A stretch of DNA of 14,100 nt from CBDDRG01 sp051306415 (GCA_051306415.1 JBPPNE010000207.1:1-14100); one strand, 5' to 3'; shown: positions 1 through 7,477, numbered from the stretch's first letter. Numbers and translations are program-made. Notes: a model not told the origin generated them from the letters alone.

Positions 1-116
1 GTAGTCAATAGTGCTTCCGCCGCCGGGTTGAGGTAGGTGATAGCCAGATCCTCATCCAACAGCACCACCACGGTATTGAGATTGTCCAGCAACAACTGGT
101 GGGCTATGACTGGCAT
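1..116 (-). CDS. ntrB: Nitrogen regulation sensor kinase NtrB (GlnL), N-terminal fragment
   Basis: This is the first 38 codons of a leftward gene cut by the window edge. The visible protein begins MPVIAHQLLLDNLNTVVVLL and continues with DEDLAITYLNPAAEALL. That is the usual opening of the NtrB/GlnL PAS domain, where a short helix leads into 'ldnl.taVlllDe.l.i.ylNpAaE.ll'. NtrB is the cytoplasmic kinase/phosphatase that, under PII control, sets phosphorylation of NtrC. The kinase core lies outside the window. I chose the ATG at 116. An in-frame GTG five codons upstream is possible, and a TGA bounds the frame just before it. No clear Shine-Dalgarno is seen for either. The preceding leader carries a sigma-54-like promoter and an NtrC-type palindrome, and glnA lies on the same strand further upstream, which supports the call. 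Confidence 0.85.
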   Translation of the reverse strand, partial: MPVIAHQLLLDNLNTVVVLLDEDLAITYLNPAAEALLT

Positions 117-174
117 TACTGGAATTGCCACAGGTGGGATTTCTCATTAAAAGATAAAACACATTTGCTGGAGA

Positions 175-189
175 GCAATTAGTGGGCCA
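175..189 (-). promoter_or_regulatory. Putative sigma-54 promoter of ntrB
   Basis: On the minus strand the sequence reads TGGCCC-ACTAA-TTGC. This has the invariant GG-N10-GC spacing of a -24/-12 element and one mismatch to TGGCAC-N5-TTGC. The predicted start of transcription is near 163, leaving a leader of about 46 nt to the ntrB ATG. The centre of an NtrC-type palindrome lies 86 bp upstream of the -12 C, against 85 bp at glnA. The call rests on motif and geometry only. Confidence 0.55.
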
Positions 190-250
190 ATGACCGGATG
201 GCCCGGGGTTGTCGAGTGGCTGGAGGCTAGCCTAGCAGATGCCCTGATCA

Positions 251-271
251 ATCGCACCGAAACGGTGCGAT
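251..271 (-). promoter_or_regulatory. NtrC-type palindrome and hairpin between the DUF4124 gene and ntrB
   Basis: A perfect inverted repeat with 9-bp arms and a 3-nt centre (ATCGCACCG-AAA-CGGTGCGAT on the plus strand) overlaps the stop codon of the DUF4124 gene. Its inner 17 bp (253-269) have the form GCACC-N5-GGTGC, the same core as the NtrC site at 7703-7719 near glnA. It lies about 98 bp upstream of the predicted ntrB start point. As RNA it would also fold into a stem just after the DUF4124 stop, but no U-run follows, so it would be a weak intrinsic terminator. A lone TGGTGC half-site at 295-300 falls about where a second site would be expected. Confidence 0.6.
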
Positions 272-837
272 CACGGTTTCTTCGCGGGAGATACTGGTGC
301 CTGTACCGCGTTGGGATGATTGACGGAGTGGCGTTTGACATGGATCGCCACCGCCGCGGTGGCGGCAACGACCTGGTTATCGGTATCGATCACCTCCGCA
401 ATAATCTGGTGCGTCCCCCTGACCAGGTTGCTGAGCTGGAACGCCGTCGCGGTAGCGGGCTTGCCCTGGGCCTTGCCGTCCAGCATCACCCGCACGCGGT
501 GGCGCTGTTGCAATGCGGGCTTCAATTCAACCGCAACCGCGACGCTGAGCTGCCCCGGCGGGATCGTACTGTCATTGACGGGCGACAGGATTCGCGCCTG
601 GTACTGGATCGTGTTGGCGGGCGCTGGGGTTGGGTTGGGCGTCGGTGTCAGTGCGGGTTGGAGGTTGACCTGCGGGACCTCGATTTCCTCTTTGCGCTTG
701 CCAGCCTCGGGGGCGTCGGTATAGGTGATGTTGCCCTGGGCATCCACGACCCGGTAGACCGGTCCGCCAAAGCAGGTCGGAGCGATCAGGATGCTGGCGA
801 GAAATGCCGCCAGCAGTTGTGCGCATATCCTGGTCAT
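271..837 (-). CDS. DUF4124 domain-containing secreted protein
   Basis: This 188-residue protein starts MTRICAQLLAAFLASIL, a clear signal peptide with a short basic n-region and a hydrophobic core to about residue 24. It is followed by VYRVVDAQGNITYTDAPEAG, the DUF4124 signature (a small beta domain of the 'YkwvD.nGvv.ysD.P' type). A Pro/Thr-rich linker lies around residues 63-75. A second beta-rich segment after it begins ILSPVNDSTIPPG and resembles an Ig-like fold. The protein probably acts in the periplasm or at the envelope; its molecular role is unknown. A GGAGGA Shine-Dalgarno lies close before the ATG. DUF4124 genes are often found between glnA and ntrB in gammaproteobacteria (recalled from memory), and that matches the position here. 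The gap from the upstream EAL gene is about 130 nt, so it may be cotranscribed or have its own start. Confidence 0.8.
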   Translation of the reverse strand: MTRICAQLLAAFLASILIAPTCFGGPVYRVVDAQGNITYTDAPEAGKRKEEIEVPQVNLQPALTPTPNPTPAPANTIQYQARILSPVNDSTIPPGQLSVAVAVELKPALQQRHRVRVMLDGKAQGKPATATAFQLSNLVRGTHQIIAEVIDTDNQVVAATAAVAIHVKRHSVNHPNAVQAPVSPAKKP

Positions 838-967
838 TTGTCCTCCGGATTGATGTCAGCGGTGCGCCATCACGCCGCGCTTGTCCAAGGTTACTCTTGT
901 GGGTACTGCGGAAACAACCTCGCCGATATCGCTCGGTGTTCCCCAGCGCGGTGGGGCCGCCGCGGTT

Positions 968-3079
968 TCAGTTCGCGGTGGTGGCGGCTTTCCAGGCAGA
1001 TGCCGCGAACCAGTCGCGCAGCGACTCGCCGGTGAGCGGCTTGCTGATGAAATAGCCCTGGGCCTGATCGCAGCCGAGGGCTTTGAGCGCATTGAGCACG
1101 ACCTGGTTTTCGACCCCTTCGGCGACCACCTTGAGACCGAGATTGCGGCCGAGATCGATAATCGCGTGCGCCATGATCGAATCTTTCTTATCGGCGAGCA
1201 TGTCAGTGATAAACGAGCGGTCAATCTTGATTTCGTCGATCGGCAGGCGGCGGATGCTGGCGAGGGAGGTATAGCCGGTGCCGAAATCATCGATGGAAAT
1301 ACCCACGCCGAGTTGACTCAGGGCGACCAGGCTCTCTTCCGCCCGCTGTGGGTCGAGCACGATCGCACTTTCGGTGATTTCCAGCATCAATTGTTGGGGC
1401 TGTGCCGCGCTGGCGCGCAGTGCGTTGCCAACCCAGTCCAGCAGATGCGGATCGTGCAGTGAACGCGCCGACAGGTTTACGCTTACGCGAAGCTCGATGC
1501 CCTGGCCACGCAAATCTTGGCAATAGTTCAACGCGGCGGCGAGAACCCAGCGGGTCAGTGGGGCCATCAGTCCGGTGTGCTCGGCGGCATCGATGAACTT
1601 GTCGGGGAATAGCAGTCCGCGGCGTGGGTGCTGCCAGCGCACCAGCGCCTCCATACCGATCACTTCCCGGGTGTTCAGGTCTATTTTCGGCTGGAAGTGG
1701 AGTACGAGTTCGCTGTTGTCGATCCCCGCGCGCAACTCCGCCATCAAGCCGAGGCGCTCGGGACTGTAGGGATCCCGATCGGCGGAGTAGATGGCGTAGC
1801 CGCTCGCCATCTGCTTGGCGTTGTACATCGCGATATCCGCTCTTTGCAACAGCGTGTTCGCATCGTCGCCGTGTTCCGGCATGGTCGCCACGCCGATGCT
1901 GGCCTCGACCACGATGGGCACCCCGTCGATGACGAAGGGCTGGTGGAGGCAGTGCTGAATCTTGTTGACGGCGTGGCTGACATCACTGGCTTCGGCCAGA
2001 TGGGGCAATAGAATGCCGAACTCGTCGCCACCGATTCGCGCCACCACATCCGGTGTGAACAAGGCTTCGCGTATGCGCAATCCGACCTTTTGGAGCAGGC
2101 GGTCGCCGCTGTTGTGGCCGAGGGTATCGTTGACTTCCTTGAAGTGTTCGAGATCGATCAGCAACAGACCCACCGATCGGCGTTGGCTCTGGGCCATTGC
2201 TATCGCTTCCTGCGCCAGCTCCTGAAAGCGAGTGCGGTTGGGTAGCCCGGTAATGAGATCCATGTAGGCGAGCCGATGAATGGTCTCCTCCGCTTGCTTG
2301 CGCGCGCGGATATCGCGCACTACGGCGACAAAGTCGGACGTGCCGCTCCTTGACTGTACATACTGAAGCCGGGCCTCGATCGGGATATCGTAACCGTCCT
2401 TGTGGCGGTGGGTAGACTCCACTGTCGAAGAGGTCTGTTCACCTTCGATCAAGGGTTTGACGAGGTGGCGAAACCCTTCCTTGCTGAAACTGAGATCAAT
2501 GTCCAGGGCGGTCATCTGCAGTAGCTCAGCTTCACTATAGCCGCTCTGTTGCTGCGCTCCAAAGTTGACATAGGTAAATTGCAGCGTATCTTCGCGCCAG
2601 ATAAAGATGGCGTCGAGGGTTTGGTTGAGGGTGTCCTTGAAGCGATACAGCTCGGCATTGAGCAGGGCGATTTCAGCAGCCGCCTGCCTTTGTTCCGCGC
2701 GCACGCGCGCCTCCCGCAACTCGCGCTCGATGGCTGGCGTCAGTCGCCTCAGGTTGTCCTTGAGGATGTAATCGTGGGCGCCCGCGCGCATCGCCTTCAC
2801 CGCGTAGTCCTCCCCGATGGTGCCGGAAACGATGATGAACGGCAGGTCGAGCCCGGTGGCGTGCAATAGCGCAAGCGCCTCAAAGATATCGAAGTGAGGC
2901 ATGGAGAAATCGGATACCACGAGATCCCAGGTGCGCGCCGACAATTCCGCGCGCATCGCTTCGGCGCTCTCTACCCGCGCCCAGATGGGCTCGTGGCCAG
3001 CGCGTTGCAGTTCCAACAGCAGCAGATCGGTGTCATCCTGCGAATCTTCGACGACCAGCAGGCGCAGCGCTTTCGTCAT
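968..3079 (-). CDS. Response regulator with REC-PAS-GGDEF-EAL (cyclic-di-GMP turnover)
   Basis: This 703-residue cytoplasmic protein has four domains. REC (about 5-120) has the acidic pair near E11/D12, phospho-acceptor D57, T87 and K107. A PAS domain follows (about 145-262), ending in the usual RDIRARKQAEE exit helix. GGDEF (about 268-430) has an intact GGDEF at 350-354 and the metal/substrate residues of IDLEHFKEVNDTLGHNSGD. EAL (about 445-695) has EALVR (477-481), N535, E570, DDFGTGY (597-603), K618 and the AEGVE and QGY motifs. Both the diguanylate cyclase and phosphodiesterase halves therefore look catalytically competent. The RxxD inhibitory site expected just before GGDEF reads FTPD, so product inhibition through it is unlikely. 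The start codon overlaps the stop of the upstream receiver gene (ATGA) and has a GGAG about 8 nt before it. It is probably the output of the adjacent kinase; the net direction of c-di-GMP change cannot be read from sequence. Confidence 0.93.
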   Translation of the reverse strand: MTKALRLLVVEDSQDDTDLLLLELQRAGHEPIWARVESAEAMRAELSARTWDLVVSDFSMPHFDIFEALALLHATGLDLPFIIVSGTIGEDYAVKAMRAGAHDYILKDNLRRLTPAIERELREARVRAEQRQAAAEIALLNAELYRFKDTLNQTLDAIFIWREDTLQFTYVNFGAQQQSGYSEAELLQMTALDIDLSFSKEGFRHLVKPLIEGEQTSSTVESTHRHKDGYDIPIEARLQYVQSRSGTSDFVAVVRDIRARKQAEETIHRLAYMDLITGLPNRTRFQELAQEAIAMAQSQRRSVGLLLIDLEHFKEVNDTLGHNSGDRLLQKVGLRIREALFTPDVVARIGGDEFGILLPHLAEASDVSHAVNKIQHCLHQPFVIDGVPIVVEASIGVATMPEHGDDANTLLQRADIAMYNAKQMASGYAIYSADRDPYSPERLGLMAELRAGIDNSELVLHFQPKIDLNTREVIGMEALVRWQHPRRGLLFPDKFIDAAEHTGLMAPLTRWVLAAALNYCQDLRGQGIELRVSVNLSARSLHDPHLLDWVGNALRASAAQPQQLMLEITESAIVLDPQRAEESLVALSQLGVGISIDDFGTGYTSLASIRRLPIDEIKIDRSFITDMLADKKDSIMAHAIIDLGRNLGLKVVAEGVENQVVLNALKALGCDQAQGYFISKPLTGESLRDWFAASAWKAATTAN

Positions 3080-3507
3080 GGCTGCCGCTCCGGGCTGGGG
3101 GCGGGTTCATTGAGCACCAGCCAGTACAGCCCGAGCTGGCGGACTGCTTTCATGAACTGGGTGAAGTCCACCGGCTTGCGGATGTAGCTGTTGGCGCCGA
3201 GGCGATAGCTGCTGACGATGTCCTGCTCCTCCAGGGAAGAGGTCAGGATCACTACCGGTTGCAGATGGGTGCGCGGGTCGGCGCGGATGCGCTTGAGCAC
3301 GTCCAGGCCGTCGATCTTGGGCAGCTTGAGATCCAGCAGCACCAGGGTCGGCGCGGGATGCGTTTCCGCAAAGAGGTAGTCGAGAGCCTCTTGGCCATCG
3401 CGCGCAACCGTCACTGCGTTCAGGATATTGTTGCCTCTGAGCGCCCTCAGTGTCAGTGCTTCGTCGTCGGGATTGTCTTCAACGAGCAGGATGGTCTTCT
3501 GATTCAT
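3076..3507 (-). CDS. Single-domain response regulator (CheY/Rcp1-like)
   Basis: This 143-residue protein is one receiver domain with no output domain. The acidic pocket is E10/D11 within LLVEDNPDDEAL. The phospho-acceptor is D59 in LLLDLKLP, the switch threonine is T89 in ILTSS, and the conserved lysine is K111 in RKPVDF. The 'VEDNPDDE..t.rAL' opening and 'LDLkLPkidGLdvL' core are typical of Rcp1-type regulators that pair with phytochrome-like or PAS-containing kinases. It overlaps the kinase stop codon by ATGA on its 5' side and the EAL gene start by ATGA on its 3' side, so the three proteins are translationally coupled. A GGAG lies 7 nt before the ATG. It probably takes phosphate from the adjacent kinase and acts by protein-protein contact or as a phosphate shuttle or sink; which of these cannot be told. 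Confidence 0.92.
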   Translation of the reverse strand: MNQKTILLVEDNPDDEALTLRALRGNNILNAVTVARDGQEALDYLFAETHPAPTLVLLDLKLPKIDGLDVLKRIRADPRTHLQPVVILTSSLEEQDIVSSYRLGANSYIRKPVDFTQFMKAVRQLGLYWLVLNEPAPSPERQP

Positions 3508-5831
3508 GGGCTGGCTCCGTAACCGCGTGATGCAGGCAGGGTGAAATGGAAGGTGGCGCCCTGTCCAGGGGTGCTTTCGGCGCTGACCTGGCCGCAGTGG
3601 CGAATAAGGACGCGCTTTACTGTCGCCAGGCCGATACCGGTGCCGGGGAACTCGGCGACACTGTGCAGGCGCTGGAAGGCGCCGAACAGCTTGCCGGCGT
3701 GAGCCATATCGAAGCCGACGCCGTTGTCGCGGATGAAAAACTCGATGGTGTCGGTGTCGGTGTCGGTGTCGCGTCTGGCGCCGAACTCGATGCGCGGCTG
3801 CGGTTGCCGGCCGGTGAATTTCCAGGCGTTGTCGAACAGATTGACGAGCGCCACCCGCAACAGGCGCGGATCGCCCCGCGCGCGCAGTCCGGGTTCGATC
3901 CGCCAGTCCACCGTGCGTCCGGGGTTGGCTTTCTGAAGGTCGGCGACAACATCGGTAGCGAGCGCGCTCATATCGACAGTCTCGGCCCGCAGGCTGGCCC
4001 GGGTGACTTGCGCCAGCGCCAGCATGTCGTCAATCAACTGCCCCATGCGCTGCGTCGCCGTGCGCACCCGGCTGAGATAACCCTTGGCCTTGTCGTCGAG
4101 CTGAGCGGCGCAATCCTCGACCACGGCCAGGCTGAAGCCGTCAATGGCGCGCAGCGGCGCCCGCAAATCGTGGGACACTGAATAGCTGAAGGCCTCGAGC
4201 TCCTGATTGGCGGCGTGCAGTTCGGCGGTACGCTGCTGAACACGCAGCTCGAGGTGGGCGTTGAGGGCGAGAATTTCCGCCTCCGCCTGTTTGCGCGCGC
4301 TGATGTCGCGCAGGAACACGGTGAAGATCAGTTTGCCGTCCTCGGTTGCCCGCGAGATGCTGGCCTCGGCCGGGAACTCGCTGCCATCCTTGCGCTTGCC
4401 GACAATATCCGGCCGCCGATCCATGTACCTCGGCGTCGACGGCACCCGCGCAAACGCGCGAATGTGCTCGCCATGCGCCGCGACGAAACGTTCCGGCAGC
4501 AGTCTGTCGAGTGGTTGGCCAAGCATTTCGGTTGTCGAGTAGCCGAAAATATGTGCCGCGCCCTGGTTGAAGATGAGCACCCGCTGCCCCTCATCCACGC
4601 TGATGATCGCGTCAGCCGAGAGATCGATGATGCTGGCGAAGCGGGCTTCGGCGCGCGCGGCCTCGGACTGGCGCAGTTGCAGGGCGTCCGCCATGTCGTC
4701 GAAGCCGCGGGCGAGTTGGCCGAATTCATCTTTGCTGTGCGCGCGGCCGGTGCGTGCCCCCAGGTCGCCCTGCCGCAAGCGCCGCGCCGTCCCCATCAAG
4801 GTTGCCAGCGGCCGCAGGATCAGCGTGTTGGTGCCGATCCAGGTCGCGGCGAGCGCCATGGCCGCGATCAGCGTCATCAGCAGCAGGGCGCGGGCAAAAA
4901 GCCGCTGGCTGTCGGCGAATACGGTGGCGGTGGGGATGCCGACCACGGTGTAAATGCGGTTTGCGTGGCTCGATTGGACTGGCGCGAACGCGTACAGCCG
5001 CTCCACACCGTCAACGCCCATTTCCCGCGCGGTGCCCGCTTCCGGGTGCGCGTGAATGGTCTTGACCAGGGGCGCGTTGGGCCAAGCGCGGCCGACCCAT
5101 TTGTCCGCATCGGGTTGGCGCGCGAGGACAGTACCGCGATCGTCCACCAGGGTTATTGATAAGCTTTCAGGCAGGATCGGGTTTCCGGGCAGGGTGGAAG
5201 TTTCCACCAGTTTGTTGACCAGGGCGTCGAAATCGAGGGCGATAAACACCACCGCAAGGGGCTTGCCCGGCTCATCCAGTACCGGATAGGCCAGACTGAC
5301 TGTACCCCGGCCGGACAAGGGGCCGATCTGGTAATCGCCAATGGCAAAGTTGCGTTGCTCCATCGCCGCGAGAAAACAACTGCGGTCGGAAAAATCAACC
5401 TTGCCGGTAAAAGGCAGCGCGCTGCAGCGCAAGGTGCCGTCCGGGTCGATCACCCCGAGGTTGAGATAGAGTGGATTCTGTTTGCGGATCTCCGCGAAGG
5501 TCTGGCTGCACAGCACCGCCGAGTCGGGCCGGCGCACGATGGGAAGCTGGGCCAGGGTGCGCAGTTGCTGGTGCGCGGTCTCGACCATGGCCTCCTGCTG
5601 CGCGGTTATCAGCCGCGTGAGCCAGGTCGCGTTTGCCAGCGCGTGCCCGGCGGCTTGCTGGCGGGTTTCGATCGCCGAGTAAACAATCAAACCAAAGGCT
5701 GGCAGCAGCGTGAGCGAGAGTAGCAGCAACAGCCTAGACCGCAGGCTCGAAAATCGCAGCCGGGCAATTTGCTTGTCAACGTATTCCTTGAGGCTCCGAG
5801 CCACCCGTGCACCCCATCTTCCCGATGGCAA
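3504..5831 (-). CDS. Membrane sensor histidine kinase (Cache-HAMP-PAS-HisKA-HATPase)
   Basis: This 775-residue inner-membrane kinase has a first membrane helix at about 29-52, followed by a periplasmic Cache-type sensor region to about 305. A second helix lies at about 308-333, then HAMP to about 390. PAS covers about 397-507 and runs into a coiled-coil linker ending EAFSYSVSH. HisKA has the phospho-accepting H554 in SHDLRAPLRAIDGF. HATPase_c has the N-box NLFDNAWKF (around N668), the G1 box DNGVGF (702-707) and GTGIGLA. The HisKA style is that of phytochrome-like or NtrY-like kinases that signal to Rcp-type receivers, which fits the next gene. No glnA-type promoter is seen upstream. The ATG at 5831 lacks a Shine-Dalgarno. 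An in-frame GTG nine codons later (codon 10) has a purine-rich GGGAAG upstream and is an alternative start. The ligand is unknown. Confidence 0.9.
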   Translation of the reverse strand: MPSGRWGARVARSLKEYVDKQIARLRFSSLRSRLLLLLSLTLLPAFGLIVYSAIETRQQAAGHALANATWLTRLITAQQEAMVETAHQQLRTLAQLPIVRRPDSAVLCSQTFAEIRKQNPLYLNLGVIDPDGTLRCSALPFTGKVDFSDRSCFLAAMEQRNFAIGDYQIGPLSGRGTVSLAYPVLDEPGKPLAVVFIALDFDALVNKLVETSTLPGNPILPESLSITLVDDRGTVLARQPDADKWVGRAWPNAPLVKTIHAHPEAGTAREMGVDGVERLYAFAPVQSSHANRIYTVVGIPTATVFADSQRLFARALLLMTLIAAMALAATWIGTNTLILRPLATLMGTARRLRQGDLGARTGRAHSKDEFGQLARGFDDMADALQLRQSEAARAEARFASIIDLSADAIISVDEGQRVLIFNQGAAHIFGYSTTEMLGQPLDRLLPERFVAAHGEHIRAFARVPSTPRYMDRRPDIVGKRKDGSEFPAEASISRATEDGKLIFTVFLRDISARKQAEAEILALNAHLELRVQQRTAELHAANQELEAFSYSVSHDLRAPLRAIDGFSLAVVEDCAAQLDDKAKGYLSRVRTATQRMGQLIDDMLALAQVTRASLRAETVDMSALATDVVADLQKANPGRTVDWRIEPGLRARGDPRLLRVALVNLFDNAWKFTGRQPQPRIEFGARRDTDTDTDTIEFFIRDNGVGFDMAHAGKLFGAFQRLHSVAEFPGTGIGLATVKRVLIRHCGQVSAESTPGQGATFHFTLPASRGYGASP
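3747..3770. repeat. Four perfect GGTGTC hexanucleotide copies inside the kinase gene
   Basis: Four uninterrupted copies of GGTGTC (plus strand) encode the repeated dipeptide Asp-Thr at residues 688-695 of the histidine kinase. They lie just before the strand leading into the G1 box DNGVGF. Gain or loss of a copy keeps the frame, so length variation would change a surface loop of the ATPase domain rather than knock the gene out. Confidence 0.85.
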
Positions 5832-6004
5832 ATGAATAATGCTGTAGTTTGAAAGTGAGTAAAGTTAAGAAGTTCGCGCGCTGCGCCAAAAGGCGTCGGA
5901 AATATCCAGCTACCGCGCCTGAAGTAGCTTTTTTATCAGGGTTAAAAACTGATCAGAGCCGAATGTAGCAGCTTTCGGCGGGTTTGCCCAGCATTGCTCT
6001 GACC

Positions 6005-6043
6005 AAAAAAACGGCAGCTCAGGGGATTAGCCTGAACTGCCGT
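6005..6043 (-). terminator. Intrinsic terminator of glnA
   Basis: On the minus strand, 28 nt after the glnA stop codon, a 13-bp stem (one G-U wobble) with a 7-nt loop is followed directly by seven T residues. The arms are 6031-6043 and 6011-6023 and the T-run is 6005-6011. This is a textbook Rho-independent terminator and separates glnA from the kinase operon downstream. About 170 bp between it and the kinase start (5832-6004) hold no other element I can support. Confidence 0.93.
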
Positions 6044-6070
6044 CGGATACGGTCTAAGAGACTGTCTGAT

Positions 6071-7477
6071 TCAAATACTGTAGTACATCGCGAACTCGAC
6101 CGGGTGGGCGGTCATGTTCAGGGTCTGGACATCCAGTCGCTTGAGACTGATATAGGCGTCGATCATGTCGTCGTCCATGACGCCACCGACGGTGAGAAAC
6201 GCGCGGTCGGCGTCGAGGCTATCCAGCGCCTGCTCCAGTGAAGAACACACGGTGGGAATGGCTTTGGCCTCTTCCGGCGGCAGATCGTAGAGATCCTTGT
6301 CGGCGGCATCGCCGGGGTGGATCTTGTTCTTGATGCCATCGAGACCGGCCAGCAGCATCGCGGTAAACGCTAGATAGGGGTTGGCGCTGGGATCGGGGAA
6401 GCGAACCTCGATGCGCCGCGCCTTCGGATTGGCGACAAAGGGAATCCGAATCGACGCCGAGCGGTTGCGGGCCGAATAGGCCAGCATGACCGGCGCCTCG
6501 AAGCCCGGCACCAGGCGCTTGTAGGAGTTGGTCGACGCATTGGTGAAGGCATTCAGCGCGCGCGCGTGCTTGATGATGCCGCCGATGTAAAACAGCGCGG
6601 CTTCCGACATGCCGGCGTAGACGTCGCCGGTGAAGATGTTGACGCCGCCCTTGGACAGCGACTGGTGGACGTGCAAGCCGGAGCCGTTGTCGCCGATCAG
6701 CGGTTTTGGCATGAAGGTCGCGGTTTTGCCGTAGGCATGGGCGACATTGTGGACGCAGTACTTGAAAATCTGCACTTCGTCGGCTTTCTTGGTCAGCGTG
6801 TTGGGGCCGACGCCGATTTCGCACTGGCCAGCGGTGCCGACTTCGTGGTGGTGCACCTCGATTTTCAGGCCCATCTGCTCCATCGCGTTGCACATGGCGC
6901 CGCGCAGGTCGTGCAGTGAATCCACCGGCGGTACCGGAAAGTAACCGCCCTTGATACCGGGGCGATGGCCCATGTTGCCGTCGGGAAAATCCTTGCCGGA
7001 GGACCAGGCGGCCTCTTCGGAGCCGATTTTGTAGAACGCACCGCTGATATCAGCGCCCCATTTGACGTCGTCAAAGACGAAGAACTCGGGCTCCGGGCCA
7101 AAGAGCGCGCTGTCGGCGATGCCGGTGGAGCGCATGTACTCTTCGGCGCGCGTTGCAATGGAGCGGGGATCCCGCGTGTAGCCCTGCATCGTCGTAGGCT
7201 CAAGCACGCCACAGCGGATGATCACGGTGGATTCATCGGTGAAGGGGTCGGCCACGGAGGTGGAGTCGTCGGGCATCAGCACCATGTCCGATTCATTGAT
7301 GCCGCGCCAGCCAGCGATGGACGAACCATCGAACATCTTGCCGTGTTCAAAAAAATCGTCGTCGATCTCGCTGGAGGGCATGGAGACGTGCTGCTCCTTA
7401 CCTTTGGTGTCGGTAAAGCGCAGATCTACCCTACGGGCTTCTTTCTCGTGGATCAGGTTCAAGGTTTGGTTGGACAT
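6071..7477 (-). CDS. glnA: Glutamine synthetase type I
   Basis: This 468-residue protein is close in length to E. coli GlnA. It joins ammonia to glutamate using ATP, forming glutamine, and is the entry point of nitrogen assimilation. Visible signatures are DGSSIAGW in the beta-Grasp region, the metal-binding FGPEPEFFVFD, HHEVGTAGQCEIG, GSGLHVHQSL with the active-site histidine, and NRSASIRIP. The adenylylation loop DKDLYDLPPEE has its tyrosine at residue 397, so this is a GSI-beta dodecamer regulated by GlnE. I placed the start at 7477 (MSNQTLNLIHEK) because GGAGGA lies about 9 nt upstream and homologues begin here. The frame stays open a further 25 codons to 7552, but that stretch is the leader of the sigma-54 transcript. 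Transcription is predicted from about 7583 under NtrC control, and the gene ends at a strong terminator. Confidence 0.98.
   Translation of the reverse strand: MSNQTLNLIHEKEARRVDLRFTDTKGKEQHVSMPSSEIDDDFFEHGKMFDGSSIAGWRGINESDMVLMPDDSTSVADPFTDESTVIIRCGVLEPTTMQGYTRDPRSIATRAEEYMRSTGIADSALFGPEPEFFVFDDVKWGADISGAFYKIGSEEAAWSSGKDFPDGNMGHRPGIKGGYFPVPPVDSLHDLRGAMCNAMEQMGLKIEVHHHEVGTAGQCEIGVGPNTLTKKADEVQIFKYCVHNVAHAYGKTATFMPKPLIGDNGSGLHVHQSLSKGGVNIFTGDVYAGMSEAALFYIGGIIKHARALNAFTNASTNSYKRLVPGFEAPVMLAYSARNRSASIRIPFVANPKARRIEVRFPDPSANPYLAFTAMLLAGLDGIKNKIHPGDAADKDLYDLPPEEAKAIPTVCSSLEQALDSLDADRAFLTVGGVMDDDMIDAYISLKRLDVQTLNMTAHPVEFAMYYSI

Noticed and set aside
147..368. 73-codon minus-strand open frame between the DUF4124 gene and ntrB
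   Set aside because: It starts inside the DUF4124 gene in another frame and covers the NtrC palindrome and sigma-54 element; its product is Arg-rich with no domain.
942..960. CCCCA-N6-TGGGG stem after the EAL gene as a terminator (minus strand)
   Set aside because: Only a 5-bp stem with no T-run; too weak to call in GC-rich sequence.
190..1035. 281-codon open frame on the plus strand opposite the DUF4124 gene
   Set aside because: It lies antisense to a gene with signal peptide, domain motif and Shine-Dalgarno, and its translation is Arg/Gly-rich low-complexity sequence with no recognisable domain.
968..2049. Short frames within the GGDEF-EAL gene that translate to parts resembling its own sequence in other frames
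   Set aside because: They are out-of-frame shadows; the main frame is continuous with every catalytic motif, so no frameshift is implied.
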